Counted from the first letter of the stretch, positions 22,943-31,968 are shown. The stretch: DNA of 64,000 nucleotides from Actinomycetospora cinnamomea (GCF_003096675.1 NZ_QEKW01000016.1:1-64000); one strand, 5' to 3'. Notes: generated from the letters alone by a model not told the origin. Program-made: numbers and translations.

Positions 22943-24040
22943 GTGACCGGGTCGCCCACCGGCGGCGTCGCGGCCCTCGCGGACGCGACGCCGGCCGGGC
23001 GCGACCGGGTGGTCGACGCGGTCCGCGCGGCCGCGATCGTCGTGGTGGTCCTGTGGCACTGGGTCGGGTCGCTGACGCACCGCGGTCCGGACGGCGTGGT
23101 GGTGATGCCGAACCCGGTCGACGTCGTCCCGCTCGGCTGGGCGGCGACGTGGGTGCTGCAGGTGATGCCGGCCTTCTTCGTCGTCGGCGGGTTCGCGAAC
23201 CTCGCGGGGTGGGACGCCGCGGGCCACCGCGCCGGGCCGTTCCTGCGGCGGCGGGCGCGGCGGCTGCTCGCGCCGCTGGCGGTGTGGGTCGGGCTGTGGG
23301 CGGCGGTCGAGGCCGTGGCGTTCCTCCTCGGGGCGGCGACGCCGCTGGTGGCGTGGTTCCCCGGGGTGCTGACGCCGTTGTGGTTCCTCGGGGTGTATGT
23401 GCTGGTCACAGCCGTGGTGCCGGTGACGGCGCGGTGGCACCGCCGCGCCCCGGCCCGGACCCTGGTGCTGCTCGGGCTCGCGGTCGTGGCGGGCGAGGTG
23501 GTGCGGCGGGCCGTCGACGTCGCGGCCGCAGCGGCGATCTCGTCCGCCGTGGTGTGGCTGGTCGTCCACCAACTCGGCTACCTGTGGCGCGACCACGGGC
23601 GACTCCCGAGGCGCAGGGCGCTGGCCGTCGCCGTGGCCGGTGTCGCCGGGCTCGCGGTGCTCACGGGGGTGCTCGGCTACCCGCGGTCGATGGTGGCCGG
23701 GGCCGAGGGCTCCAACCTCTGGCCGACGACCCCGGCCGTCGCCGCGCTCGCGGTCCTCCAGCTCGGGCTGATCGCGCTCGTGGCGCCGGCTCTGGACCGG
23801 GTGCTGCGGCGACGTCGGCCGTGGCGCGGCGTCGTGGCGGTCAACGCGGTGGCGATGACGCTGTTCGTGTGGCACATGACGGCGTGGGCCCTCGTGTTCC
23901 TCGCCGTCGAGCGCCTCGGGCTCGCGCCCGGGGGCGTGCCTGACCTCGGGTGGGTGCTGGCACGACCGTTCTGGCTGGTGGCGCCGGCGGTGGTGCTGGC
24001 CGGGTTCGTCGTGGTGTTCCGCCGGGCCGAGGTGCGGTGA
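22943..24040 (+). CDS. Acyltransferase 3 (OafA/YrhL-like) integral membrane protein
   Basis: 365 aa, about ten hydrophobic helices. The N-terminal RVVDAVRAAAIVVVVLWHW has the R-x-x-D-x-x-R and H pattern of acyltransferase-3 proteins, which transfer acyl groups to sugars or lipids at the membrane. Loops such as FLRRRARRLLAPL are positively charged, and the C-terminus ends FVVVFRRAEVR. GTG 22943 lies 5 bases after the ALDH stop, so the two are an operon. Acceptor unknown. Confidence 0.82.
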   Translation: MTGSPTGGVAALADATPAGRDRVVDAVRAAAIVVVVLWHWVGSLTHRGPDGVVVMPNPVDVVPLGWAATWVLQVMPAFFVVGGFANLAGWDAAGHRAGPFLRRRARRLLAPLAVWVGLWAAVEAVAFLLGAATPLVAWFPGVLTPLWFLGVYVLVTAVVPVTARWHRRAPARTLVLLGLAVVAGEVVRRAVDVAAAAAISSAVVWLVVHQLGYLWRDHGRLPRRRALAVAVAGVAGLAVLTGVLGYPRSMVAGAEGSNLWPTTPAVAALAVLQLGLIALVAPALDRVLRRRRPWRGVVAVNAVAMTLFVWHMTAWALVFLAVERLGLAPGGVPDLGWVLARPFWLVAPAVVLAGFVVVFRRAEVR

Positions 24041-24056
24041 CGACCCGCCGCCAGGT

Positions 24057-24096
24057 GTGAGTGCTCGTCCGTGCCCTGGCACGGGCAAGCACTCAC
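24057..24096. repeat. 40-bp palindrome family, copy C
   Basis: GTGAGTGCTCGTCCGTGCC pairs with the right arm with two G-T-type changes. It lies 16 bases after the acyltransferase stop and contains the TGA stop of the convergent S9 peptidase (24093-24095), so it is well placed to terminate both transcripts. Confidence 0.9.
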
Positions 24097-25937
24097 GAGC
24101 CCGAAGGGCAAAGGTGCGTCTCCAGCCAGTCGGTGCACTCGTGGATGAAGCGCACGCGGTTCTCGGTGCGCTGGATCTCGTGGCCCTCGTCGTCGAAGAG
24201 CAGGTACTTCAGCGGCACGCCCGCGGCCTTCGCGCCGTGGACGGCGAGCTCGGCCTCGTGCACCGGCACGTTGGTGTCCCAGCGCCCGTGCACGACGAGC
24301 AGGGGCGCGCGGAGGTGCTCCATGCGGTGCACGGGGGAGAGCTCGCGCAGCAGGTTGCGGTCGTGGATCGGGTGCCCGTACTCGCCGACCGCGGCATCGG
24401 CGATCCACGGCTCGGTGCGGGCGAAGAAGGTCTCGAAGTCGGCCATGCCGCACACGTCGATGCCGACCGCGAAGAGCTCGGGGTGGTTGACGAGCGCGGC
24501 CAGGGTCAGGTAGCCGCCGTAGGAGCGGCCCATGACGCCGACGCGGTCGCGGTCGGCGACCCCGGTGCGGACGAGGTGCTCCGCGCAGGTGGCGACGTCG
24601 CGGATCGCCGCGAAGCGGCCCGCGCCGTTGTCGGCGTTGACGAACGAGCGGCCGAACCCCGAGGACCCGCGGACGTTCGCGGCGTAGACGGCGATTCCGC
24701 GGGCGAGCAGGTGCTGGTAGAGCGGGGTGAAGACCGGGCGCTCCTGGGCCTCCGGGCCCCCGTGCAGGTAGATCACGGTCGGCAGCGGGCCCGCCTGCCC
24801 GCGTGGGCGGTACAGCCAGCCGGGCAGGCGCAGCCCGTCGGGCGTGGTGACGACCTCGAGCGACGGGTGCACGAGCTGGCCGGGCGACCAGGCCGGCTCC
24901 TCCTGCGGGCAGATCAGCGCGGTGGTGTCCGACGACAGCTCGTGGCACCACACGGCGGCGGGCACCTCGGGTGACTGGATGCCCATGACCAGCGAGTCGC
25001 CGTCGTGGCTGAACACGGCGCTGGTGACGACGTCGCCGGGTGGGGCGTAGGGCGTGGACTTGCCGGTGGCGATGTCGAGCAGGTCGACCTCACTGCGCCC
25101 CGCGACGTTCCACACGAGGGCGGCGAGCGCGCCGTCCTCGGTGAGCGCGAAGGCCTCGAGGTCGGCGTCCTCGCGCTCGGCGAGGACCTCGGGCGTCATC
25201 GGGCTCGCGTCGGTGGCGACGTCCACGGCCACCAGGGCCGTCCGCTCCCGCCCGCCGTCGGTGAGCAGCAGCATCCTCGTGCCGTCGGGCGTGAACCGGC
25301 CCGCGACGACGCTGGAGTCCCACGTGATGGCGACCGGGTGCTCCACCGCCCCGGGGGGCCCGCCGGGGCCGCGCAGCGAGTCGATCTCGTGCCAGCCCTC
25401 GGTGCCGTCGAGGTCGACGATGCCGACGTGACGCGATCCGCGGCGGCCGCGGCGCAGCAGCGCGCGCCGCCGGTCCCGGCTCACGTCGAGGATCTTCAGG
25501 GCGTGCCCCGAACCGAGCCGCTGGCGCTGCGACGAGTCGGCGTCGACCAGCCACGCGGTGGTGGTCTCGATGTCGGACTCGGTGATCGCGAGGACCGAAC
25601 CGGTGTGGGTGAAACGGTCGAGGCTCACCGCCCCGCGGTCGCCGTCGCCGACGCCGCGCACGGCCCGCAGGTCGCTGCCGTCGGGGCGGATGATCGAGAC
25701 GTTGGTGCGCTCCCCGCCGTCGGGGGCGGTCTCGAGGGCGAGCCAGGCCCCGTCCGGGGACCAGCGGACGGTGGACACGAGGTCCTCGCCCGTGTCGATC
25801 GACCACTCCTCGCCGGTGGCCCGGCGGTGCAGGCGGACCTGCGGCCGGCCGTCGCCGTCCCACACGAACGCGATCGCGGTCCCGTCGGGGGAGGGGCTGG
25901 GCGACCAGCAGCGCGTGGCGCTGATCCACTCGTCCAC
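24093..25937 (-). CDS. S9 family prolyl-oligopeptidase-type peptidase
   Basis: 614 aa. The N-terminal ~350 residues form a WD-like/beta-propeller domain (repeated SPDG, HDGD motifs). The C-terminal alpha/beta hydrolase has the nucleophile Ser in MGRSYGGYLTLAAL (~469), Asp in VHGRWDTNVPVHE and His in DDEGHEIQR. It has no signal peptide, so it is cytosolic. Relatives are acylaminoacyl- and dipeptidyl-peptidases. It starts 55 bases after asnB and is the last gene of the leftward ligase-asnB-peptidase set, so it may turn over the product peptide. Confidence 0.92.
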   Translation of the reverse strand: MDEWISATRCWSPSPSPDGTAIAFVWDGDGRPQVRLHRRATGEEWSIDTGEDLVSTVRWSPDGAWLALETAPDGGERTNVSIIRPDGSDLRAVRGVGDGDRGAVSLDRFTHTGSVLAITESDIETTTAWLVDADSSQRQRLGSGHALKILDVSRDRRRALLRRGRRGSRHVGIVDLDGTEGWHEIDSLRGPGGPPGAVEHPVAITWDSSVVAGRFTPDGTRMLLLTDGGRERTALVAVDVATDASPMTPEVLAEREDADLEAFALTEDGALAALVWNVAGRSEVDLLDIATGKSTPYAPPGDVVTSAVFSHDGDSLVMGIQSPEVPAAVWCHELSSDTTALICPQEEPAWSPGQLVHPSLEVVTTPDGLRLPGWLYRPRGQAGPLPTVIYLHGGPEAQERPVFTPLYQHLLARGIAVYAANVRGSSGFGRSFVNADNGAGRFAAIRDVATCAEHLVRTGVADRDRVGVMGRSYGGYLTLAALVNHPELFAVGIDVCGMADFETFFARTEPWIADAAVGEYGHPIHDRNLLRELSPVHRMEHLRAPLLVVHGRWDTNVPVHEAELAVHGAKAAGVPLKYLLFDDEGHEIQRTENRVRFIHECTDWLETHLCPSGS

Positions 25938-25992
25938 CGGGCGGGGCCTCCTCGGGTTCGGGCGACGCAGGCCAGTACCCCGGAACGGTACG

Positions 25993-27768
25993 TCAGGTGA
26001 TGCCGTGTGCCTGCAGCCACATCTCGAGCAGGGCCACCTGCCAGAGGGCGTTGGCGCCGAGGTTGGTCCGGCCCGAATTGGGGTCGTCGAGCATCTTCTC
26101 CACCGCGTCGGCGCGGAAGAGCCCGCGCGAGCGGGCCGCCGGGTCGGTGAGGGCCGCGCGGACCCGCTCGAGCACCGGCCCCGAGAGCTGGCGGATCGCC
26201 GGGACGGGGAAGTAGCTCTTCCTCCGGTCGATGATCTCGTCGGGCAGCACCCCGCGCGCCGCGGCCTTGAGCACGCCCTTGCCGCCGTCGGCGAGCTTGT
26301 ACTCCGGCGGGCAGGCTCCCATCGTCTCGACGAACTCGTGGTCGAGGAACGGGACGCGCGCCTCGAGGCCCCACGCCATGGTCATGTTGTCGACGCGCTT
26401 CACCGGGTCGTCGACCAGCATGATCGTGGTGTCGAGGCGCAGCGCGGCGTCGACGGCGGAGTCCGCGCCCGGGCGGGCGAAGTGCTCGGCGACGAACGCG
26501 CGGCTGACGTCGGAGTCGACGAGCGCGCCCGGCGCCAGCAGCTCCGCGACCTCGGCGTGCGGGCGGTCGAAGAACGACTTCTGGTAGGCCTCGACGGCGT
26601 CGGCGCGGGGCACGCCGGCCAGCGGCGGGTACCAGTCGTAGCCGCCGAGGATCTCGTCGGCGCCCTGTCCGGACTGCACGACCTTGATCGACTTCGAGAC
26701 CTCGCGGGACAGCAGGTAGAAGGCGACGACGTCGTGGCTGACCATCGGCTCGGCCATCGCCGCGACGGCGCCCTCGAGAGCGTCGTCGGTCTCGTGCTTC
26801 GCCACCGTGAACTTGACGTGGTCGGTGCCGTAGGTCTGCGCGACGAGGTCGGAGTAGTCGAACTCGTCGCCGGCCTCACCCGCCTCGGACTCGAAGCCGA
26901 TCGAGAAGGTCTTGAGGTCCTTCTGTCCCATCTCGGCGAGCAGGGCCACGACGATCGACGAGTCGATGCCGCCGGAGAGCAGCACGCCCACCGGGACGTC
27001 GGCGACCATGCGCCGCTCGACGGCGGTGCGCAGCGAGCTCAGCGCGGTCTCCGCCCACTCCTCGGCCGAGCGCTCCCGGTCGCGGACGAACGAGGGCTCC
27101 CAGTAGGTCCAGTCGTCGGTGCCGCCGTCGGGCGAGACGGTGCGGACCGTGGCCGGCGGCAGCTTGCGCACGCCCTGCAGGATCGTCCGCGGCGCGGGCA
27201 CCACGGAGTGGAAGCTCATGTAGTGGTGCAGGGAGACGCGGTCGACGTCGGTGTTGACCCCGCCGCCCGCGAGCAGGGCGGGCAGCGACGACGCGAAGCG
27301 CACCGCGCCCGGCACATGCGCGACGTAGAGCGGCTTGATCCCCAGACGGTCGCGGCCGAGGACCAGCTCGCCGGTGCGCCGGTCGGCGACCGCGAACGCG
27401 AACATGCCCTTGAAGTGCTCGACGCACGCCTTGCCCCACCGGTGGATGGCCTTGAGCACCACCTCGGTGTCCGAGGTCGAGAAGAACCGGTAGCCCTCGG
27501 CGTGCAGCTGCTCGCGGAGCTCCTTGTAGTTGTAGATGATCCCGTTGAAGACCGCGGTCAGGCCGAGCTCGCTGTCGACCATCGGCTGGGCGCCGGTCTC
27601 CGACAGGTCGATGATCTTCAGGCGCTGGTGGGCGAGCGCCAGCGGGCCGTGGCCGACGATGCCCCAGCCGTCGGGTCCGCGCGGCTCGAGCACGCGGGCC
27701 ATGTCGAGCACCGTCGCCGCCTCGGCCGCCCGGCCGTCGAATCGGAACTCACCGGCGATGCCGCACAC
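25993..27768 (-). CDS. Asparagine-synthase-type amidotransferase, N-acetylglutaminylglutamine amidotransferase-like
   Basis: 591 aa. GTG 27768 puts the nucleophile Cys at position 2 (M-CGIAGEFRFDG) and has GGAGG upstream. The class-II glutaminase domain (RGPDG, HQRLKIIDLSETGAQPM) is followed by a PP-loop synthetase domain with VLLSGGIDSSIV (~260) and SGQGADEILGGYDWYP. Segments such as LHHYMSFHSVVPAPRTILQGVRKLPPATV are characteristic of the NAGGN amidotransferase subgroup rather than of general AsnB. That enzyme amidates the terminal carboxylate of an acetylated Gln-Gln dipeptide osmolyte. The upstream ligase fusion supports amidation of a small peptide here. Confidence 0.88.
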   Translation of the reverse strand: MCGIAGEFRFDGRAAEAATVLDMARVLEPRGPDGWGIVGHGPLALAHQRLKIIDLSETGAQPMVDSELGLTAVFNGIIYNYKELREQLHAEGYRFFSTSDTEVVLKAIHRWGKACVEHFKGMFAFAVADRRTGELVLGRDRLGIKPLYVAHVPGAVRFASSLPALLAGGGVNTDVDRVSLHHYMSFHSVVPAPRTILQGVRKLPPATVRTVSPDGGTDDWTYWEPSFVRDRERSAEEWAETALSSLRTAVERRMVADVPVGVLLSGGIDSSIVVALLAEMGQKDLKTFSIGFESEAGEAGDEFDYSDLVAQTYGTDHVKFTVAKHETDDALEGAVAAMAEPMVSHDVVAFYLLSREVSKSIKVVQSGQGADEILGGYDWYPPLAGVPRADAVEAYQKSFFDRPHAEVAELLAPGALVDSDVSRAFVAEHFARPGADSAVDAALRLDTTIMLVDDPVKRVDNMTMAWGLEARVPFLDHEFVETMGACPPEYKLADGGKGVLKAAARGVLPDEIIDRRKSYFPVPAIRQLSGPVLERVRAALTDPAARSRGLFRADAVEKMLDDPNSGRTNLGANALWQVALLEMWLQAHGIT

Positions 27769-27788
27769 TTTGCCTCCTCCGTCGGCGT

Positions 27789-27828
27789 GTGAGTGCCTTT
27801 CCGTGCTCTGGCACGGACAAGCACTCAC
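27789..27828. repeat. 40-bp palindrome family, copy D
   Basis: GTGAGTGCCTTTCCGTGC (27789-27806) pairs with 27811-27828 across the loop TCTG, with two mismatches. It sits between two co-directional genes, 26 bases downstream of the ligase-fusion stop and 20 upstream of the asnB start, so it could act as an attenuator or RNA-stability element inside the operon. Confidence 0.9.
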
Positions 27829-27854
27829 AGTTCACGCAGCACTCCGATAGGGCG

Positions 27855-30437
27855 TCAGCGCAAAATCCAGGTGTCCTTCGAGCCCCCGCCGCGCGAGGAG
27901 TTGACCACGAGGGAGTCGGCCGGCGCGACCCGGGTGAGCGGGGTCGGGAGCACCGTCGGGGTGGGCGCGAGCACGACGAACGCACGCAGGTCGACCACCC
28001 GGGGCTCCAGCACCGCGCCCGTGAACGTGGGGTGGGTGGAGATCCGGACGGTCTCCTGGGCCACGAACCCGGCGGGATGCGCGCGGACCTCCGCCGCGAC
28101 CTGCTCGAGCTCCTCGGCGCTCGCGTACGGGCCGACCACGATGCCCTGCCCGCCGTAGCCGTCGACGGGCTTGATCACCAGCTCCTCGAGGTGGTCGAGG
28201 ACGTGCTCGCGCTGGTCGGGGTCGGCGCACGACCAGGTCGGGACAGCCGCGAGCGTCGCCTTCTCGCCGAAGTAGAACTCGGTCAGCGCGGAGATGAAGG
28301 GGTAGACGCCCTTGTCGTCGACCAGCCCGTTGCCCGGCGCGTTGGACAGGGTGAGGCGCCCGGTCCGCACGGCCTCCTGGACCGGCCCACCGAGCCGCAC
28401 GCCCTCGGCGTCCCGGGCGTCGAAGAGCACCTCCTCGTCGATGCGCCGGTAGAGCACGTCGACGGGCCGCCCGTTCTCCGCGATCGTGATCATGCCGGCC
28501 GCCGCCCGCAGCTCGCCGGGCGTGAGCAGCGGGACGCCCATCTCCTCGGCGAGCATGCGGTGCTCGAAGTAGGCGGCGTCGCTGGGCCCCTCGGTGACGA
28601 CGGCCAGGACGGGGTCGTGGCCCGCGGCGGGCGGCGCGCTCGCCAGCAGCGCCTCGCGCAGCATCGCCGGGCCCTCGTCGGCGTCGAGCACCCCGTGGGG
28701 CGCCTGCAGCTCGGGCAGCACGCTGCGCACCACCCGCCGGTCGGCCAGCGCGTAGCCGATGCCCGACGGGATGCGCAGGTTGTCCTCGAGGACCTTCCAC
28801 TCGCCCTCGCCGTCGCACACCAGATCCAGACCGCTGACCAGCGCGCGCACGGCACCGGGATGCAGGTTCATCGCCGCCTCGTGCGGCTGGGGGATCCACC
28901 GCAGCGCCGCCTCGGGCAGGACGCCGTCGTGCAGGCAGGCGCGCTCGCCGTGCAGGTCCTGCAGCAGCGCCTCGCAGGTGCGGGCGCGCTGCACGAGACC
29001 CGCGGTCAGCGTCTCCCACTCGCCGGGCGTGATCAGGCGCGGCACGAGGTCGAGGGGGAACAGGCGCTCGGCGTCGTCGTCCTGCGGGAAGAGCATGCCG
29101 CGGGCGCGCTGCTCGGCGTCGCGGCTCTTCTCGTGCACGAGCAGCCCCGAGGGCCCGATCCGCTCGAGGGTCGAGACGAGCCAGGAGTACGCCGGGCGGA
29201 CGGTGCCGTCCTCGGCGACGGCCTCGTCGTACGCGGCGGGCGCGTAGTCGGCGAGCAGGACCGGGGCGACGGTCTCGGAGACGGGCGCGTCGACGGGGGA
29301 GTCGGGGGCCCCGCGGGTCTCGGCGACGAGCATGTCGACGACGGCCTCGAGGGTCCCGCTGCGGTTGGCGCGCTGGCGCTGGCGTGCCGCCGAGCTGCCG
29401 CGCGCGAGGGCGTCGACGGCGAGCTCGTGCACGACGTCGCGGTCGCCGGCCTCGTCCAGCTCGTCGTCGAGGTGCTCGAGCAGCAGGCGCACCGCCCGCG
29501 ACGGCGGGACGAGCTCGCGCCCGCGCACGTCGACGAGGTCGCCCTCGAGACCCGAGCGCGCGGCGCGCCAGCTCGCCGCGCGCAGGAGCTCGGGGCGGTA
29601 CCGGGGGCTGGGGCGGCCCGCGAGGTGGGCGCGCACGCCGTGGCGCACCAGCGCCCGGGCCAGGCCCGCGACGAGCACGACGCCGTCGACGCTGGGCCCG
29701 GCGTCGCAGATACGCAGCTCGACCGTGTCCTGGTGCGCCGAGGGCCGCATGTCGAAATAGACCATGCCGGGGTCGGACATCGTCCCGGAGGCGAGCAGGT
29801 CGGCGATGAGCGCGTCGTAGTCGGCCGCGTCGCGCAGGGGCGCGGGCGGCCCCGCGGTGGGCCAGCGGTGCCACGCGAGGGTGCGCGAGCTCGCGTACCC
29901 GGTGTCCTGTCCCTTCCAGAACGGCGAGCTGGCCGAGAGCGCGAGGAGCACCGGCAGCCAGGGCGCGCTGTGCTGCATCACCGTGATCGCCGCGTCGCGG
30001 TCGGGGACGTCGACGTGCACCTGCGTGCCGCAGATCTGCTGCTCGAAGGCGAGCACCTGGTACTCGTCGCGCATCCGCTCGTAGCGCGGCGAGGCGGTGA
30101 TGCCCTCGGCCGAGCCGTCGATCAGCGGCACGGTGCCCGCGCCGACCACGCCGAGCCCCCGGCCGTCGGCGATGTGGGCGAGCATCCCGCGCAGGCGCAC
30201 GAGCTCGGTGCGCAGGTCGGCGAGGTCGTGGGTGGGGCGCGAGTTGGTCTCGATGATCGAGGGCTTGAGCTCCGCGGCGAACGCGTCGCCGTCGAGGGCC
30301 TGCAGCTCGTCGAGCAGCTCCGGGACGCGCGGCACCGCCGACCGCGTCTCGAGATCGACGAGGTGGAACTCCTCCTCGACGCCCAGGACGACCTCGGGCG
30401 CGGGTGGCAGACGGCGGTCCGACGGTCGCGCTCCCAT
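27855..30437 (-). CDS. Carboxylate-amine ligase (GCS2/YbdK type) fused to circularly permuted ATP-grasp
   Basis: 860 aa. Residues ~15-370 are a glutamate-cysteine-ligase-2-like COOH-NH2 ligase (LGVEEEFHLVD at ~18, ELKPSIIETNSRP, QICGTQVHVDVPD, FDMRPSAHQDTVELRICDAGPS). After a linker, residues ~410-860 are a type-2 circularly permuted ATP-grasp (LVHEKSRDAEQRARGMLF, CDGEGEWKVLEDNLRIPSGI, APGNGLVDDKGVYPFI, ELVIKPVDGYGGQGIVVGP at ~752). Both halves make ATP-dependent amide bonds, so one polypeptide could join two successive building blocks. Substrates are unknown. It is the first gene of a leftward set with asnB and the S9 peptidase; ATG 30437 is divergent from rpiB with 95 bases between. Confidence 0.85.
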   Translation of the reverse strand: MGARPSDRRLPPAPEVVLGVEEEFHLVDLETRSAVPRVPELLDELQALDGDAFAAELKPSIIETNSRPTHDLADLRTELVRLRGMLAHIADGRGLGVVGAGTVPLIDGSAEGITASPRYERMRDEYQVLAFEQQICGTQVHVDVPDRDAAITVMQHSAPWLPVLLALSASSPFWKGQDTGYASSRTLAWHRWPTAGPPAPLRDAADYDALIADLLASGTMSDPGMVYFDMRPSAHQDTVELRICDAGPSVDGVVLVAGLARALVRHGVRAHLAGRPSPRYRPELLRAASWRAARSGLEGDLVDVRGRELVPPSRAVRLLLEHLDDELDEAGDRDVVHELAVDALARGSSAARQRQRANRSGTLEAVVDMLVAETRGAPDSPVDAPVSETVAPVLLADYAPAAYDEAVAEDGTVRPAYSWLVSTLERIGPSGLLVHEKSRDAEQRARGMLFPQDDDAERLFPLDLVPRLITPGEWETLTAGLVQRARTCEALLQDLHGERACLHDGVLPEAALRWIPQPHEAAMNLHPGAVRALVSGLDLVCDGEGEWKVLEDNLRIPSGIGYALADRRVVRSVLPELQAPHGVLDADEGPAMLREALLASAPPAAGHDPVLAVVTEGPSDAAYFEHRMLAEEMGVPLLTPGELRAAAGMITIAENGRPVDVLYRRIDEEVLFDARDAEGVRLGGPVQEAVRTGRLTLSNAPGNGLVDDKGVYPFISALTEFYFGEKATLAAVPTWSCADPDQREHVLDHLEELVIKPVDGYGGQGIVVGPYASAEELEQVAAEVRAHPAGFVAQETVRISTHPTFTGAVLEPRVVDLRAFVVLAPTPTVLPTPLTRVAPADSLVVNSSRGGGSKDTWILR

Positions 30438-30532
30438 GTGCGCAAACTACGAGTGGTGTGTCACGGGCGTGTTTCCGAGGTCCTTCCCACGGCCCGCGCG
30501 GCGGCCCGCGTCACACCTGCGAGACTGCGCGC

Positions 30533-31003
30533 GTGCGCGTCTTCCTCGGTTCGGACCACGCGGGGTTCGACCTCAAGGCCCATCTGCTGCGCGAGCTGGC
30601 GAAGGCCGGCCACGACGTCGTCGATGTCGGGCCCGTCGAGTACGACCCCGCGGACGACTACCCGCCGTTCTGCGTGGAGACCGGACGCCGGACCGTGGCC
30701 GCCGCGGGCAGCCTCGGCGTGGTGATCGGCGGGTCGGGCAACGGCGAGCAGATCGCGGCCAACAAGGTGCCCGGCTGCCGGGCCGCGCTGGCGTGGAGCG
30801 TCGAGACCGCGCAGCTCGCCCGGCGCCACAACGACGCGCAGGTCGTGTCCATCGGCGCCCGGATGCACACGGCGGAGGCCGCGACCGAGATCGTCACCGC
30901 GTTCCTCGCCGCGCCGTTCGAGGGCGGGCGTCACCAGCGCCGCATCGACATGCTCACCGAGTACGAGCGCACCGGCGAGCCGCCCGCGCTTCCCGAGGAC
31001 TGA
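30533..31003 (+). CDS. rpiB: Ribose-5-phosphate isomerase B
   Basis: 156 aa, LacAB/RpiB family. The motifs LGSDHAGFDLKAHL, PPFCVETGRRT, GVVIGGSGNGEQIAANKVPGCRAAL and HNDAQVVSIGARM are all present; the Glu of GSGNGEQ is the catalytic base used by mycobacterial RpiB. It interconverts ribose-5-phosphate and ribulose-5-phosphate. GTG 30533 is set by alignment to the family start. Syntenic with Rv2465c, followed 40 bases on by nei. Confidence 0.95.
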   Translation: MRVFLGSDHAGFDLKAHLLRELAKAGHDVVDVGPVEYDPADDYPPFCVETGRRTVAAAGSLGVVIGGSGNGEQIAANKVPGCRAALAWSVETAQLARRHNDAQVVSIGARMHTAEAATEIVTAFLAAPFEGGRHQRRIDMLTEYERTGEPPALPED

Positions 31004-31043
31004 CCCGCGTCTGAACCCGCCCGCCCCGGGGTAGGCGGGCCCG

Positions 31044-31826
31044 GTGCCCGAAGGCCACACCGTCCGGCGTCTCGCGCGGACCCACGCGCGCCGGTTCGTG
31101 GGCCACGAGGTGGCCGTCTCCTCGCCGCAGGGGCGCTTCGCCCGCGACGCGGAGCTGGTGGACGGCCGGGTGCTGCGGGCGGCCGACGCGCACGGCAAGC
31201 ACCTCTTCCACGTCTACGCCGACGACCTCGTCGTGCACGTCCACCTCGGGCTCTACGGCAAGTTCACGATGCACACCGGGGACGTGACGCCGCCGCGCGG
31301 CCAGGTGCGGATGCGCCTCGTGGGGCCGACGCACTGGACCGACCTGCGCGGTCCGATCGCGTGCGAGGTGCTCACCGAGGGCGAGGTCGACGGCATCCGC
31401 GCGCGGCTCGGCCCCGACCCGCTGCGCGACGACGCCGACCCGGAGGCGGCGTGGGCGCGCATCGGGCGGTCGCGGGCCCCGCTGGCGACGTTGCTCATGG
31501 ACCAGTCGGTGATGGCCGGCGTCGGCAACGTCTACCGGGCCGAGGTGCTCTTCCGGCACGGGCTGGACCCGCTGCTGCCCGGACGGGACCTCGGGCGGGA
31601 GCGCTTCGACGCCGTGTGGGCCGACCTGGTGGTGCTCCTCGCCGACGGAGTGCGTCGTGGCGTGATCGACACCGTGCGTCCCGAGCACCGGGACGGCGGC
31701 GGGCGGGAGTACTACGTGTACCGCCGGACGGGGCAGCCGTGTCGGGTGTGCGGCACGGAGGTCCAGCGCCGGACGCACGCCAGCCGCAACCTCTTCTGGT
31801 GCCCGGAGTGTCAGGCCGCGACCTGA
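31044..31826 (+). CDS. nei: Fpg/Nei-family DNA glycosylase (endonuclease VIII type)
   Basis: 260 aa. After the start GTG comes P-E-G-H-T-V-R-R, i.e. the catalytic Pro2 and Glu3 of the family. The H2TH region contains LLMDQSVMAGVGNVYRAEVLF, and the C-terminal zinc finger is CRVCGT...WCPEC. It excises oxidised bases and cleaves the AP site. Position and length match Rv2464c. No RBS is evident beyond CCCGGTGCC, but the second-codon Pro fixes the start. Confidence 0.95.
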   Translation: MPEGHTVRRLARTHARRFVGHEVAVSSPQGRFARDAELVDGRVLRAADAHGKHLFHVYADDLVVHVHLGLYGKFTMHTGDVTPPRGQVRMRLVGPTHWTDLRGPIACEVLTEGEVDGIRARLGPDPLRDDADPEAAWARIGRSRAPLATLLMDQSVMAGVGNVYRAEVLFRHGLDPLLPGRDLGRERFDAVWADLVVLLADGVRRGVIDTVRPEHRDGGGREYYVYRRTGQPCRVCGTEVQRRTHASRNLFWCPECQAAT

Positions 31827-31968
31827 CCGTTACGTTTCGCGCCGCGCGTACGATCCATCACCCAGTGGGGTGACACGTGCGCCGTCCGTGGAGGGGGCAG
31901 CGGGCCGCGCGTCCATCCCGTGTGTCCTGTCGGGTGACCGGAGCCCTGGGCTCCCCGAGGAGGTGTGC

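Noticed and set aside
31017-31040. Hairpin between rpiB and nei as a terminator
   Set aside because: Only about 6 bp of stem with a large loop, and the genes are co-directional 40 bases apart as in mycobacteria.
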